A DNA stretch of 53,611 nucleotides from CAVVDT01 sp964568825 (GTDB taxonomy: Bacteria > Pseudomonadota > Alphaproteobacteria > Rhizobiales > Aestuariivirgaceae). The stretch is taken from the NCBI GenBank assembly GCA_964568825.1, contig CAZMSA010000006.1, positions 1 through 53,611 on the forward strand. Reading direction: 5' to 3'. The translations under genes were made by a program, and so were the position numbers. This document shows positions 41,883-50,579 of the stretch, in pieces; positions within the stretch are counted from its first letter, which is position 1; every line of letters begins with the position of its first letter. The notes under the pieces were generated by a model. The model ran no database searches. It was not told where the DNA came from and saw nothing but the letters and a program-made list of their open reading frames with translations.

Positions 41883-42689
41883 CTATTCGTTATTGGCTTG
41901 CGTGGTTGCCCTGCGGTGCGTGGTGTAGAGCCAGTAGCCGCCGAACAACAGCACCCCTGCGGTCACCGTCGATACCGTGCCCAGCACCGGCACGCCCGGC
42001 GTGTAGCCGGCCACCATCTTGGCATAGAGGTATTCGGGGATGGTGGTGTCGGCACCGTCGGTATAGAGCGACAGCGGGAAATTGCCCCAAGACAGCAGGA
42101 ATGCGAACAACGAGCCCGATACGATGCCCGGCAGCAGTACCGGCAGGGTCACTTCGCGGAACACCTGGACGCGGCTCGCGCCGAGATCGAAAGCGGCTTC
42201 CTCCAGCGCCGGATCGAAGCTGTAGACCTGGATGGAGATCACCAGCGTCACCACCGGGATGATCCACACCAGATGGGCAAAGACCGCGGTGTGCCATGAC
42301 AGCGGCAGCCCCATGGCGTTGAACCACAACAGCAGCGCCAGCCCCAACACCGTCTGGGGAAAGAAGATCGGCAGCAGCACCAGCCGCTGGTAGAGGGGGC
42401 GCGCCCTCCAGTCATAACGGGCAAAGGCCAGCGCGCCGAAGAAGCCGATCACCACGGCGATGACCGTGACCATCAACGCGATCGAGATGGAGGTCTGGAA
42501 AAGCTGATGCACCTCGATCGAGTTGAAGGTCTTGTGCCACCACACGAGACCCCAGCGGCGGATGGGGAAGAGGAAATAGCGGCTCTTGGTGAGCGAGGCG
42601 AGGAGAATGCACAGGGCCGGCAGATAGATGAAGATGAGGACGGCGATCGTCCACACCCAGATCAGTGCATGGCGGGCGCGCTGATTCAT
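41883..42689 (-). CDS. Polyamine-type ABC transporter permease (PotC-like)
   Basis: This 268-aa permease has six predicted helices. The inner-membrane component motif lies at EEAAFDLGASRVQVFREVTLP (E-A-A-x-x-L-G-A-S form), the site that meets the ATPase. I use the ATG at 42689, which overlaps the preceding permease stop (ATGA); the frame is open further upstream within that permease but is not used. It is the second permease of the binding-protein/ATPase/permease/permease set. Specificity for polyamines is by family likeness only. Confidence 0.9.
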   Translation of the reverse strand: MNQRARHALIWVWTIAVLIFIYLPALCILLASLTKSRYFLFPIRRWGLVWWHKTFNSIEVHQLFQTSISIALMVTVIAVVIGFFGALAFARYDWRARPLYQRLVLLPIFFPQTVLGLALLLWFNAMGLPLSWHTAVFAHLVWIIPVVTLVISIQVYSFDPALEEAAFDLGASRVQVFREVTLPVLLPGIVSGSLFAFLLSWGNFPLSLYTDGADTTIPEYLYAKMVAGYTPGVPVLGTVSTVTAGVLLFGGYWLYTTHRRATTQANNE

Positions 42690-43552
42690 GATCTGGCGCG
42701 CCTCCCCAGAATCTTGTCGAGGTCGAAGCGCCACAGGACCAGCAGCACCAGGGTGCCGACCACCAGCATCAAGAGGCAGGCGAGCGCCGCCCCCAGCGGC
42801 CAGTTCTGGGCATAGGTGAAGGCGATCTCGATGTCCTGGGTGATAGGTATAATGACCTGGCCGCCGAGAATCTTGGCCTCGGCGATGCCGCCCACCGCCA
42901 GGACGAAGGTCAACAGGAAGCCGATCATGACGCCCGGCATGGACAGCGGCAGTTCCACCTCCCGGAACACCTGCCAGCGCGAGGCGCCGAGGTCGCGGGC
43001 GGCATCGCGGATCTCGTCCGGCACCATCGAGACGCCCAGCGACATGGGAAACAGCATGAATGGCAGATAAACATAGACCATGCCCATCAGCACCACCCAG
43101 CGCGTATAGAGCGGCCCGTCGAGGTTGAGGCCGGTAAACTCCTTGAGGGTCCCCAAAAGCACGCCGTTCTTGATCAGGAACAGCACCCAGCCATACAGCC
43201 TGACGTTTTCCGACACGAACAGCGGAATGGTGAACAGCAAGGTGATGATCGGCGACCACTTGCCGAAGACTTTTGCCATGCCATAGGCGATGGGATAGCA
43301 GATGGGCGCCAGCAGGATTACCGTCAGCGCGGCATACAGCATCGACCAGGTAAAAGAGATGTAGCTGTTGGAGCCGAAGATCTCGATATAATTGCCGAAG
43401 CTTGGATGATCGAGCAGCCCGAAGGTGCGGGCCGGCATGAACGAATAGGCGATCACCGCCATCAGCGGGGCGGCAAAGCCCACCAGCAGGAAGATCATCA
43501 GCGGCAGGGCGTTCGCCGGCCCCGGGGAAAGCCTGAACGGGTGGGCCTTCAT
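42686..43552 (-). CDS. Polyamine-type ABC transporter permease (PotB-like)
   Basis: This 288-aa permease has six predicted helices. The first is at about 17-36 (LPLMIFLLVGFAAPLMAVIA), and the ATPase-contact loop is RDAARDLGASRWQVFREVELP. It begins within the stop of the ATPase gene (ATGA overlap) and is followed by the second permease with the same kind of overlap, so stoichiometric translation is expected. Confidence 0.9.
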   Translation of the reverse strand: MKAHPFRLSPGPANALPLMIFLLVGFAAPLMAVIAYSFMPARTFGLLDHPSFGNYIEIFGSNSYISFTWSMLYAALTVILLAPICYPIAYGMAKVFGKWSPIITLLFTIPLFVSENVRLYGWVLFLIKNGVLLGTLKEFTGLNLDGPLYTRWVVLMGMVYVYLPFMLFPMSLGVSMVPDEIRDAARDLGASRWQVFREVELPLSMPGVMIGFLLTFVLAVGGIAEAKILGGQVIIPITQDIEIAFTYAQNWPLGAALACLLMLVVGTLVLLVLWRFDLDKILGRRARS

Positions 43553-44619
43553 TCTCCCACCAGCACGCTGTCGCGCGCGTCCCAGCCGATGAGGATCTCG
43601 CTGTCGAGATTGATGTGGGCGCTGGCCTGCTCGCGCAGTTTCTCCACCACGAAGACCTGGCCGCCGGCCCTCACCTGATACTGGATGCGCGAGCCCAGCG
43701 CGTATTCGTTGTAGACCCTGCCTGCAAACACGTTGTCGGCGTCGGTCTTCTTGGCCACGAAGCGCATGAACTCGGGTCGGATCACCAGATGCCCGGAGGT
43801 GAAGCCGCGGGGAACCGTCGGGGCCTTCAGACGCTTTTCGAAGTCGGGACAGGCAAGCTGGTTCTTGCCCTCGAGGGTCACTTTCAGGATGTTGACGTCG
43901 CCCATGAACTCCGACACGAACTTGTCGCGAGGTTTGGAATAGATATCATCAGGGGTCCCCACCTGCACCAGCTTGCCGGCCCGCATGACGCCGATGCGAT
44001 CCGACATCACCATGGCTTCTTCCAGCGAGTGGGTGATGTAGATGAAGGTCTTGCCGGTCTCGCGGTGGATGTCCTTGAGTTCCTTTTCCAGCGTCTTGCG
44101 CAGCTTGTAGTCGATGGCCGACAGCGGCTCGTCGAAGAACAGGATTTCCGGATCGAAGGCGAGCGCCCGGGCCAGCGCCACCCGCTGGCGTTCGCCGCCG
44201 GAGCATTTGAGCACGCTCTTGCCGTAATAGTCCGCCGGCAGGCGCAACTGCTTGAGGAGCTGCAAGGCGCGTTGCTTGCGCTCACCCTTCGCCATGCCAC
44301 GGATCTTCAGGGAGAACTCGATGTTCTCGCCCACGGTTCGATGCGGGAACAGCGCCAGCGACTGGAACACCATGCAGGTCGGGCGCTTGTTGGCGGGCAC
44401 ATCATTGATGCGGGCACCGCGCAGGATGATGTCGCCGCTGCTCGGCTCCTCCATGCCGGCGAGCATGCGCACCAGCGTGGTCTTGCCGGAGCCCGAGGGC
44501 CCGACGATGGTGAAGAACTCGCCCTCGGTGATGTCGAGGTCGATATGATCGATGGCGGTAAAGTTGCCGAAAGTCTTGGTCAGCCCCTTGAGGATGAGGA
44601 TCGGTGTTGGCGTCGTCAT
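43549..44619 (-). CDS. Polyamine-type ABC transporter ATPase (PotA-like)
   Basis: This 356-aa ATPase has Walker A GPSGSGKTT, Q-loop around MVFQSLALFPH, signature CSGGERQRVALARAL, Walker B EILFFDEPLSAID and the switch histidine in YITHSLEEAM. The signature starts with Cys where most have Leu. A C-terminal TOBE-type domain (about 245-350) is present. It is separated from the binding-protein gene by 103 bp that include a strong stem-loop. Confidence 0.92.
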   Translation of the reverse strand: MTTPTPILILKGLTKTFGNFTAIDHIDLDITEGEFFTIVGPSGSGKTTLVRMLAGMEEPSSGDIILRGARINDVPANKRPTCMVFQSLALFPHRTVGENIEFSLKIRGMAKGERKQRALQLLKQLRLPADYYGKSVLKCSGGERQRVALARALAFDPEILFFDEPLSAIDYKLRKTLEKELKDIHRETGKTFIYITHSLEEAMVMSDRIGVMRAGKLVQVGTPDDIYSKPRDKFVSEFMGDVNILKVTLEGKNQLACPDFEKRLKAPTVPRGFTSGHLVIRPEFMRFVAKKTDADNVFAGRVYNEYALGSRIQYQVRAGGQVFVVEKLREQASAHINLDSEILIGWDARDSVLVGE

Positions 44620-44669
44620 GTTGCCCCGGTGCGCTTTAATGACAAAGGAACCCGACTCCCCTGTAACAA

Positions 44670-44699
44670 GGCGCTCCTTCCCGTAGGGGAAAGAGCGCC
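44670..44699 (-). other. Intercistronic stem-loop between binding protein and ATPase genes
   Basis: GGCGCTCCTTCCC and GGGGAAAGAGCGCC pair almost perfectly around a 3-base loop. On the transcribed strand it is not followed by a long U run, so it is more likely an RNA-stabilising or partial attenuation hairpin that keeps binding-protein mRNA above that of the membrane components. Confidence 0.6.
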
Positions 44700-44722
44700 A
44701 GGCTTGCGAACGTCAGGCCAGA

Positions 44723-45880
44723 TCAGCCGGCCGATGCCTCTTTCTTGGCCGCCGTCATGATGTCGAGCAGCTTGTCGTAGTCGGGCACGATATCGTATTC
44801 GACGCTGCGCGCCATCTCCTCGTTGAGGCTGTCCCACTGGATGGCGTCCAACTCGTCCTTGGTGAACAAGTTGAAGCATTCCGGGTTCGCCATCTGGGCG
44901 ACGGGGTTGAAGGTGCCTTCCGCAAAGGCCACCGTATGGGCGACCTTGGGGTTCTGCACGTATTTGAGGAATTCCACCGCCAGTGGCGATTCCTGGGGAT
45001 TATTGACAGTGGAGGTGACCTCGATCCACGACACGCCGCCCTTGCCGCCCGCCATTGGGCCCTTGTTGGGGGTGATGCCGCGGATGTTTCTGGCGCCATC
45101 GGCACGCGCTGGCGAGGCCGAATAGGTGCCGCCGGTCATGTGGAAGTCGATCTCGCCGGAAATGAACGCCTGGTTCATGGCGGCGATGTCGCCCACCAGC
45201 TTGGCGCCCTTGAACACTCGCCGTGCCGTCTCGCCGAACTTGGCGACCTGATCGTCGCCGTGCTTGATGAACGGATCGAAGCCCGAGATCAGGCAGATGT
45301 CGAAGACGTTCCAGTCGTCGGATTCGAGAATGCCATACTTGCCGTTGTTCGCCGGGTCGTTCCACAGATCCCAGCCCTGGTCCTCAGCCGTCTTGCGCGA
45401 CACCTTGTCGGTGTTGACCACGAAGGAATAGGGGCCGAAGCGCTGGCACATGCCGAGCAGTTCCTTGCCGTCCTCGCTCATCGCCCATTTGTAGGGTGGT
45501 TTGAACATCGGCAGCATCTTGTCGAAATACGGCTCCATCATCGCCCTGTCGAGCGGCTTGATGAGTTTTTCCGGATACATCACCTTGCGGGCCCAGGGAT
45601 TGTTCACGTTGATGAGGTCCCAGACGTTGATCTCGCCGGCCCTCAGGCGGTTGATCATGGTGGGATCGTTGGTGAGCGATTCCGCCTTGACGGTGGCCCC
45701 CTTCATCTTGCGGAACGGGTCAAGCACCTGGGCGGAGTTGTAGCCTTCCCAGCACAGGATGTTCAGTTCCTTCTCACGGGCTGCCTGGGCCTGACGCGAC
45801 AGCGCCCCGGTCGCCGCCACCGCCGCCACGGCGCCTGAAGTCTGCAGGAAATCCCGGCGGGTAATTGATGATCCGAACAT
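44723..45880 (-). CDS. Tat-exported periplasmic binding protein (PotD/PotF-like)
   Basis: This 385-aa solute-binding protein has a Tat signal: T-R8-R9-D-F-L at the N-terminus, a hydrophobic Ala-rich stretch and a cleavage site near QAQA (about residue 31). The mature part opens with ELNILCWEGYNSAQV, typical of the PotD/spermidine-putrescine group. AGGGAG lies before the ATG at 45880. Tat export implies folding in the cytosol. Ligand is probably a polyamine or similar cation, but opine- or amino-acid-like ligands are not excluded. It is the first gene of the five-gene operon ending in the SDR. Confidence 0.9.
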   Translation of the reverse strand: MFGSSITRRDFLQTSGAVAAVAATGALSRQAQAAREKELNILCWEGYNSAQVLDPFRKMKGATVKAESLTNDPTMINRLRAGEINVWDLINVNNPWARKVMYPEKLIKPLDRAMMEPYFDKMLPMFKPPYKWAMSEDGKELLGMCQRFGPYSFVVNTDKVSRKTAEDQGWDLWNDPANNGKYGILESDDWNVFDICLISGFDPFIKHGDDQVAKFGETARRVFKGAKLVGDIAAMNQAFISGEIDFHMTGGTYSASPARADGARNIRGITPNKGPMAGGKGGVSWIEVTSTVNNPQESPLAVEFLKYVQNPKVAHTVAFAEGTFNPVAQMANPECFNLFTKDELDAIQWDSLNEEMARSVEYDIVPDYDKLLDIMTAAKKEASAG

Positions 45881-46206
45881 TTGCAGTTCTCCCTGTTGTG
45901 CCCGACCGCTCCGCCGGGCGATCCACGAAAGGACCTGACCGGCGGAGCAGGGGGCTGTGCGTCGCACTAGCGCCGACACGCCAATATCACAGCATAACCC
46001 GCCCCCGGAACCAACCCCCGACGGTTCCTTGGCGCGAGCGCACTGCGAACGACAGGCTAAGGCCTTGGTCGCCGCCGGAGCTTGACATCACGCGGTTCCC
46101 ACTTGACAGGGGACCGCGCACCACCGCCGTTCCCCGCTCTTTCGCCCGGCGCGCAAACCCGTTATTGCTGCCGCTAACCCTCGATCATGCCGGAGATTGT
46201 CGTCCC
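45881..46206. other. 326-bp divergent intergenic region (binding protein / aminopeptidase)
   Basis: It should hold promoters for both flanking operons. Two TTGACA hexamers lie at 46082-46087 and 46103-46108 on the plus strand, 21 bp apart, but neither has a convincing -10 at 16-18 bp. No coding sequence or known riboswitch was recognised. Confidence 0.4.
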
Positions 46207-47595
46207 ATGCCGCAAAAGCCCGTCCTGTTGCCCACCAGCCGGGCGAAATCGGCACGCCCGATCATCGGCGTGACGCGCGATCGCCTGGCGGGCCTGAAAT
46301 CGGACCTCGGCAAGGCGCAGCGCGCCTGGGTGGAGGTCAACGGCTTTGGCGGCGAGGCCGGCCAATGGCTGACGCTGCCGGGGCCCGATGGGGAAATCGA
46401 GCGGGTGCTGTTGGGGCTCGGCAACGGCCAGGCGGGCGAAGACGCATTCCATGCCGCGCGCCTTGCCTCGGCGCTGCCGGCCGGCGACTATCACTTCGAG
46501 CAACCGCCGGCACCGGCTGTGCTGGTGGCGCTGGGTTGGCTGCTGGAGACCTATGCCTTCACCCGTTACGGCGCCAGGGCGGTTGGCCGTGGTGCCCGCC
46601 TTGTCGCGCCCGAAGGCATCGACCGGGCCGATGTCATCCGTCAGGCCGAGGCCTGTTGCCTGGTGCGCGACCTAGTCAACACGCCGTCCTCGGACATGGG
46701 ACCGGCGGAACTGGAGGCGGCCGCCCGCGACCTCGCGGATAAGCACGGCGCCCGCTTCAAGGCGGTGACCGGCAAGGCGCTGGCGGCAGGTTTTCCGATG
46801 ATCCACGCCGTCGGTAAGGCCTCCACCCGGGCGCCGCGACTCATCGATTTCACCTGGGGCAATCCCAGGGCGCCGAAGGTCACGCTGGTCGGCAAGGGCG
46901 TGTGCTTCGACACTGGCGGCCTCGACATCAAGCCCTCATCGGGCATGGCGTTGATGAAGAAGGACATGGGCGGCTCGGCAAATGTCCTGGGTCTTGCCGC
47001 GATGATCATGGGAGCCAGGCTGCCGGTGCGCCTCAGGGTGCTGATCCCGGCGGTGGAGAATTCCATCTCCGGCGAGGCCTTCCGCCCCGGCGACGTGCTC
47101 AAGAGCCGTAAAGGGCTGACCGTCGAGATCGGCAACACCGACGCCGAGGGCCGCCTCGTCCTCGCCGATGCGCTGGCGCTGGGCGATCAGGAAAGCCCCG
47201 ACCTGATGATCGACATGGCGACCCTGACGGGCGCGGCGCGGGTGGCGCTGGGCCCCGACCTGCCACCCTTTTATACCGATGACGAGGCAACCGCCTCGGC
47301 GTTGGCGCACGCCGCGACCACCCACAACGATCCTTTGTGGCGCCTGCCGTTGTGGAAGCGCTACAACGCCCTGTTCGAAAGCTCCATTGCCGATATCAAC
47401 AATGCCGGTTCGTCGGGTTTTGCCGGATCGATCACCGCCGCCCTGTTTCTTGCCCGGTTCGTGGAAAAGGCCCGCACCTGGGTGCATCTCGACATCTTCG
47501 CCTGGACGCCGTCGGCACGCCCGGGCCGGCCGGCGGGCGGCGAGGCGCAAGGCATCCGTGCCCTCTATCACATGATCGCCGAACGCTATCGCTGA
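46207..47595 (+). CDS. Leucyl aminopeptidase family protein (M17)
   Basis: This 462-aa two-metal cytosolic aminopeptidase removes N-terminal residues from peptides. Metal and catalytic motifs are KGVCFDTGGLDIKPSSGMAL, MKKDMGGSA, and the family signature NTDAEGRLVLADAL. A shorter N-terminal domain makes it about 40 residues shorter than E. coli PepA. I start at the ATG at 46207; GGAG lies about 10 bases upstream and the long open frame before it is non-coding. A small MarR gene and an NlpC/P60 gene follow, an order I recall from other Rhizobiales. Confidence 0.94.
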   Translation: MPQKPVLLPTSRAKSARPIIGVTRDRLAGLKSDLGKAQRAWVEVNGFGGEAGQWLTLPGPDGEIERVLLGLGNGQAGEDAFHAARLASALPAGDYHFEQPPAPAVLVALGWLLETYAFTRYGARAVGRGARLVAPEGIDRADVIRQAEACCLVRDLVNTPSSDMGPAELEAAARDLADKHGARFKAVTGKALAAGFPMIHAVGKASTRAPRLIDFTWGNPRAPKVTLVGKGVCFDTGGLDIKPSSGMALMKKDMGGSANVLGLAAMIMGARLPVRLRVLIPAVENSISGEAFRPGDVLKSRKGLTVEIGNTDAEGRLVLADALALGDQESPDLMIDMATLTGAARVALGPDLPPFYTDDEATASALAHAATTHNDPLWRLPLWKRYNALFESSIADINNAGSSGFAGSITAALFLARFVEKARTWVHLDIFAWTPSARPGRPAGGEAQGIRALYHMIAERYR

Positions 47596-47743
47596 ACCGC
47601 CGCCGCTAACCATGTCGGCCGCAGCCGTCTTGCCAATTATGCCCGTCCGCGCTTAACTGATACGGACCCGAAACGATCGGGAGCGGTGCGAGGCCCATGC
47701 CGCTTTGCAATTGGCAGGCACCCATGGGGGTGCGGGATTGGCA

Positions 47744-48100
47744 ATGGCCTCGAAATTGACCACCGGACAGGCATTGGGATTGTGGCATCGCGCCGCGTTG
47801 GCCCTGGTGCGCGACGACGAACCGGATCTTTCGCTGCGCCAGATGGCGATCCTGTTCACCGTCTACCTGGAGGCTCCGCCCCATACGGTGCGCGACCTCG
47901 CCCGCCGTCTCAACGTCTCCAAGCCGGTGATCACCCGGGCGCTCGACCACATGGGCAAGCTCGACCTCCTCACCCGCCGCCGCGACGAGGAAGACCGCCG
48001 CAATGTCCTCATCCAGCGCACTCTGCGCGGGGCGCTGTATGTGGAGGCGCTCGGTGATACAGTGGCGCAACTTTCAGGTGACGAAACCTCGCGGCCATGA
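47744..48100 (+). CDS. Short MarR family regulator
   Basis: This 118-aa winged-helix protein has the DNA-binding part of MarR: LSLRQMAILFTVYLE, then TVRDLARRLNVSKPVITRALDHM and a wing in RRRDEEDRRNV. The N-terminal and C-terminal dimer helices are shorter than normal. An upstream in-frame ATG at 47705 would give 131 residues. Its stop overlaps the NlpC/P60 start (ATGA), so it probably works with or regulates that gene. Confidence 0.85.
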   Translation: MASKLTTGQALGLWHRAALALVRDDEPDLSLRQMAILFTVYLEAPPHTVRDLARRLNVSKPVITRALDHMGKLDLLTRRRDEEDRRNVLIQRTLRGALYVEALGDTVAQLSGDETSRP

Positions 48101-48939
48101 ATCTCGATCCCCGTCTCAACGCCTACCGTCCCGACCTTGCCCGGGCATCGTTGTCCGGCAAGGTGATTGCCGAACGTTATGTGAAGGGAGACCTGCGCCG
48201 CGTCGATGCGGCGACGCTCGGCATGTATGGCCGCCCACGTGGCGAGGGACCCATGGTCAGCGAGGCGCTGCGGGGCGAGGATTTTCTGATCCTCGACATT
48301 GCCGGCCGCTGGGCCTGGGGGCAACTGGCGCGTGATGACTATGTCGGCTACGTGCGGACGGAACACCTCGCGCCCATCGAGACGGCCCCCACCCACCGGG
48401 TATCGGTGCCCTCCAGCCTCATTTTTTCCGCCCCCAACCTCAAGAGCGCGCCGAAGGGGCGGCTGTGGCTCAACTCTCTTGTCTCGGTGAGCGGCATCGA
48501 GGGCGCCTGGTCGGCGCTGGCCGGTGGCGGCTTTGCCTTCAGCCGCCATCTGGCAGGGCTCGACGAGCATGAACCCGACTTCGTCGCGGTTGCCGAACAG
48601 TTCTGCAATGTCCCGTATCTGTGGGGCGGTCGGACGTTTGCCGGGCTTGATTGTTCAGGGCTGGTGCAGACGGCCATGCAGGCCGCTGGCCGCGCCTGTC
48701 CGCGCGACAGCGACATGATGGAAGCATCCCTCGGCACCGCCTTGCCGGCAGGCGACCTGAAGGCCTTGCGGCGCGGCGATCTGGTGTTCTGGAAGGGCCA
48801 TGTCGGCATCATGGTGGATGAAAAACGCCTCCTGCACGCCAATGCCCATCACCTGTGGGTGGCGATCGAACCACTCGCCGTGGCCGTGGAGCGCATCGCC
48901 GCTGCCGGCAGCCCGGTGAGTTCGATCAGACGGCCATAG
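48097..48939 (+). CDS. NlpC/P60 family cysteine hydrolase with SH3-like domains
   Basis: This 280-aa protein has a bacterial SH3-like region at about 20-92, a second possible one at 105-150, and a catalytic NlpC/P60 domain from about 162. The nucleophile is Cys186 in GLDCSGLVQ, with His235 in GHVGIMV and a polar third residue near LLHANAHH. Such enzymes cut D-Glu-diaminopimelate (or related) bonds in peptidoglycan peptides. No signal peptide is present, suggesting a cytosolic role in recycling muropeptides, which fits the aminopeptidase just upstream. Confidence 0.93.
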   Translation: MNLDPRLNAYRPDLARASLSGKVIAERYVKGDLRRVDAATLGMYGRPRGEGPMVSEALRGEDFLILDIAGRWAWGQLARDDYVGYVRTEHLAPIETAPTHRVSVPSSLIFSAPNLKSAPKGRLWLNSLVSVSGIEGAWSALAGGGFAFSRHLAGLDEHEPDFVAVAEQFCNVPYLWGGRTFAGLDCSGLVQTAMQAAGRACPRDSDMMEASLGTALPAGDLKALRRGDLVFWKGHVGIMVDEKRLLHANAHHLWVAIEPLAVAVERIAAAGSPVSSIRRP

Positions 48940-49072
48940 AGCACTTGCATCGGGTTCACCGCGCAAACCGCCTTGCATTCAATTGAATTGCGAACCTTTT
49001 GAACGGAGACCTTCACGCGAGGTTAGGGGCTGTTGTGTATCGTGTCCGCAATTCCATTTTCTGGAGCGGCCC

Positions 49073-49495
49073 ATGACATCAGCATCCTTGAATGTCTCCG
49101 CGCCCATGAAGAGTTCCGGTGTCGCCTACCTATGGTGGTTCTTCTTCGGCAGGCTCGGGGTGCACAAATTCTACCTGAACCGGCCCGCAATGGGCGTGTT
49201 GTACGCACTTTCAGTTGGTCTTCTGGGCGTGGGATTACTATGGGACCTGTTCACCATCCCCTTTCAGGTCAAGGCAGCCAATGCGCGGCTCGGATTTGGC
49301 GCATCCAACAAATATGGTTCCGGTCACGCCCATTCTGCATCATCGAGCGAGCTTGATTATCACGAAGATGATGCCAGGTTTGCTGGCATAGACGCCAGGA
49401 TTGCCGAGCTTGCCGCGCAGCGCGCCAACCAGAGGCCCGTCGCCGCACCCGCAAGCCCTTCGATCAACAGACCCGTATTCGGCCAACGTTCGTAG
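49073..49495 (+). CDS. TM2 domain membrane protein
   Basis: This 140-aa protein has two close transmembrane helices (about 16-34 and 42-62) joined by the TM2 motif GRLGVHKFYLNRPAMGVL, then a hydrophilic tail with helix-forming stretch ARFAGIDARIAELAAQ. GGAG lies about six bases before the ATG at 49073. The function of TM2 proteins in bacteria is unknown. Composition is less GC-rich than its neighbours. Two strong palindromes lie just downstream. Confidence 0.88.
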   Translation: MTSASLNVSAPMKSSGVAYLWWFFFGRLGVHKFYLNRPAMGVLYALSVGLLGVGLLWDLFTIPFQVKAANARLGFGASNKYGSGHAHSASSSELDYHEDDARFAGIDARIAELAAQRANQRPVAAPASPSINRPVFGQRS

Positions 49496-49518
49496 GTTTT
49501 TTCGCATCCATTTCGCTC

Positions 49519-49567
49519 GAGCATGATGCCGAAAAGTGGAAACCACTTTTCGGATAACATCATGCTC
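49519..49567. repeat. Rhizobiales-type palindromic element A
   Basis: Outer arms GAGCATGATG (49519-49528) and CATCATGCTC (49558-49567) enclose a perfect 11-bp stem, CCGAAAAGTGG and CCACTTTTCGG, around AAA. The core is one I recall as widespread between genes in Rhizobiales. It lies between converging genes and can end transcription on both strands. Confidence 0.85.
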
Positions 49568-49581
49568 AGCCTTTTGGAATC

Positions 49582-49629
49582 GATCAGCTTTTATGCAATT
49601 GGGTGATTCCACCCAATTGCATGCTGATC
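49582..49629. repeat. Palindromic element B
   Basis: Outer arms GATCAGC (49582-49588) and GCTGATC (49623-49629) enclose a perfect 13-bp stem, ATGCAATTGGGTG and CACCCAATTGCAT, around ATTC; a TTTT bulge sits on one side only. It follows element A after 14 bp and precedes the ghrA-type stop by 5 bp. It could be a composite repeat with A. Confidence 0.85.
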
Positions 49630-49634
49630 TAGCC

Positions 49635-50579
49635 TCAGTAACCGCGCTTGCGGTCGACCACATGGGCGAGGGGCTCGCCGGCTTCATGGCGGCGGATCTG
49701 GCCCATGATGTAGGTGACGATGGAACGCGGATCGCTGTCGGCGGCGATGTGTGGCGTCACCGTTACTTTAGGGTGATGCCACAAGGGGCTGGCGGCGGGC
49801 AGCGGTTCGGTCTCGAACACATCGAGGCTGGCGGCAAAGAGATCGCCCGCCTCAAGGCACTTGAGGATATCGGCCTCCACCTGCAAACCGCCGCGCCCGG
49901 CGTTGATCAGCACCGGGCCGCCGAGTGGGCCGTCCTTGGCCAGCTTTCCCAGCAGCCGTGCATCGATGATGCCGCGCGTCGCCGGCGTCAGCGGCAGCAG
50001 CACCACCAGGATATCGCTGCGTGCGAGGAAGGGATCGAGGCCCTCTTCGCCCGCATAGCAGCGGATGCCGGCGATGGACTTGGGCGAGCGCGACCAGCCG
50101 GCGACCTGAAAGCCCAGCATCGAAAGCTTCATGGCGGCGTCCTCGCCCAGCACGCCGAGGCCCATGATACCGACCCTGACAGCCGAGGCCGCCCATTGCT
50201 CCACCGGATGCCAGATGGCCTTTTGCTGGTTGGCGGCAATCAACGGACCCTGGCGGTGATGATGCAGCACCTGCCACACCACGTATTCGCTCATCCGCAT
50301 GGTCATGTCGTCGAGCACGACGCGCACGACGGGTATGTCCGGCAGGGTCGGGTCGGCGAGCAGGTGATCGACGCCGGCCCCCAGGTTGAAGATCACTTCC
50401 AGTGCCGGCAGGCTTTTGAGTGAGCCATGCGGCGGGCGCCACACCAGCGCATAGCGCACATTGGCGGCATCGCCCATGCGGTCCGGCCAGATATTGACGC
50501 TACGCTGCGGATCGACCGCGTGGATGGCCGTTTCCCAGCTTTCCGGGCGCCAGCTATCCATGATCAGTGCAATGCTCAT
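49635..50579 (-). CDS. ghrA: D-2-hydroxyacid dehydrogenase, glyoxylate/hydroxypyruvate reductase A type
   Basis: This 314-aa NAD(P)-dependent dehydrogenase has the Rossmann motif GLGVLG in VGIMGLGVLGEDAA, the catalytic Arg in NAGRGGLQVE, Glu in DVFETEPLP and His in TPHIAA. FNLGAGVDHLL and the Trp/Arg-rich substrate loop fit GhrA. Its start overlaps the yejF stop (ATGA), so it is the last gene of the yej operon. It would reduce glyoxylate or hydroxypyruvate in the cytosol. The symbol is by similarity. Confidence 0.85.
   Translation of the reverse strand: MSIALIMDSWRPESWETAIHAVDPQRSVNIWPDRMGDAANVRYALVWRPPHGSLKSLPALEVIFNLGAGVDHLLADPTLPDIPVVRVVLDDMTMRMSEYVVWQVLHHHRQGPLIAANQQKAIWHPVEQWAASAVRVGIMGLGVLGEDAAMKLSMLGFQVAGWSRSPKSIAGIRCYAGEEGLDPFLARSDILVVLLPLTPATRGIIDARLLGKLAKDGPLGGPVLINAGRGGLQVEADILKCLEAGDLFAASLDVFETEPLPAASPLWHHPKVTVTPHIAADSDPRSIVTYIMGQIRRHEAGEPLAHVVDRKRGY

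Noticed and set aside
46082..46108. Two TTGACA hexamers as aminopeptidase promoters
   Set aside because: Neither has a plausible -10 at 16-18 bp, so they are mentioned only in the intergenic entry.
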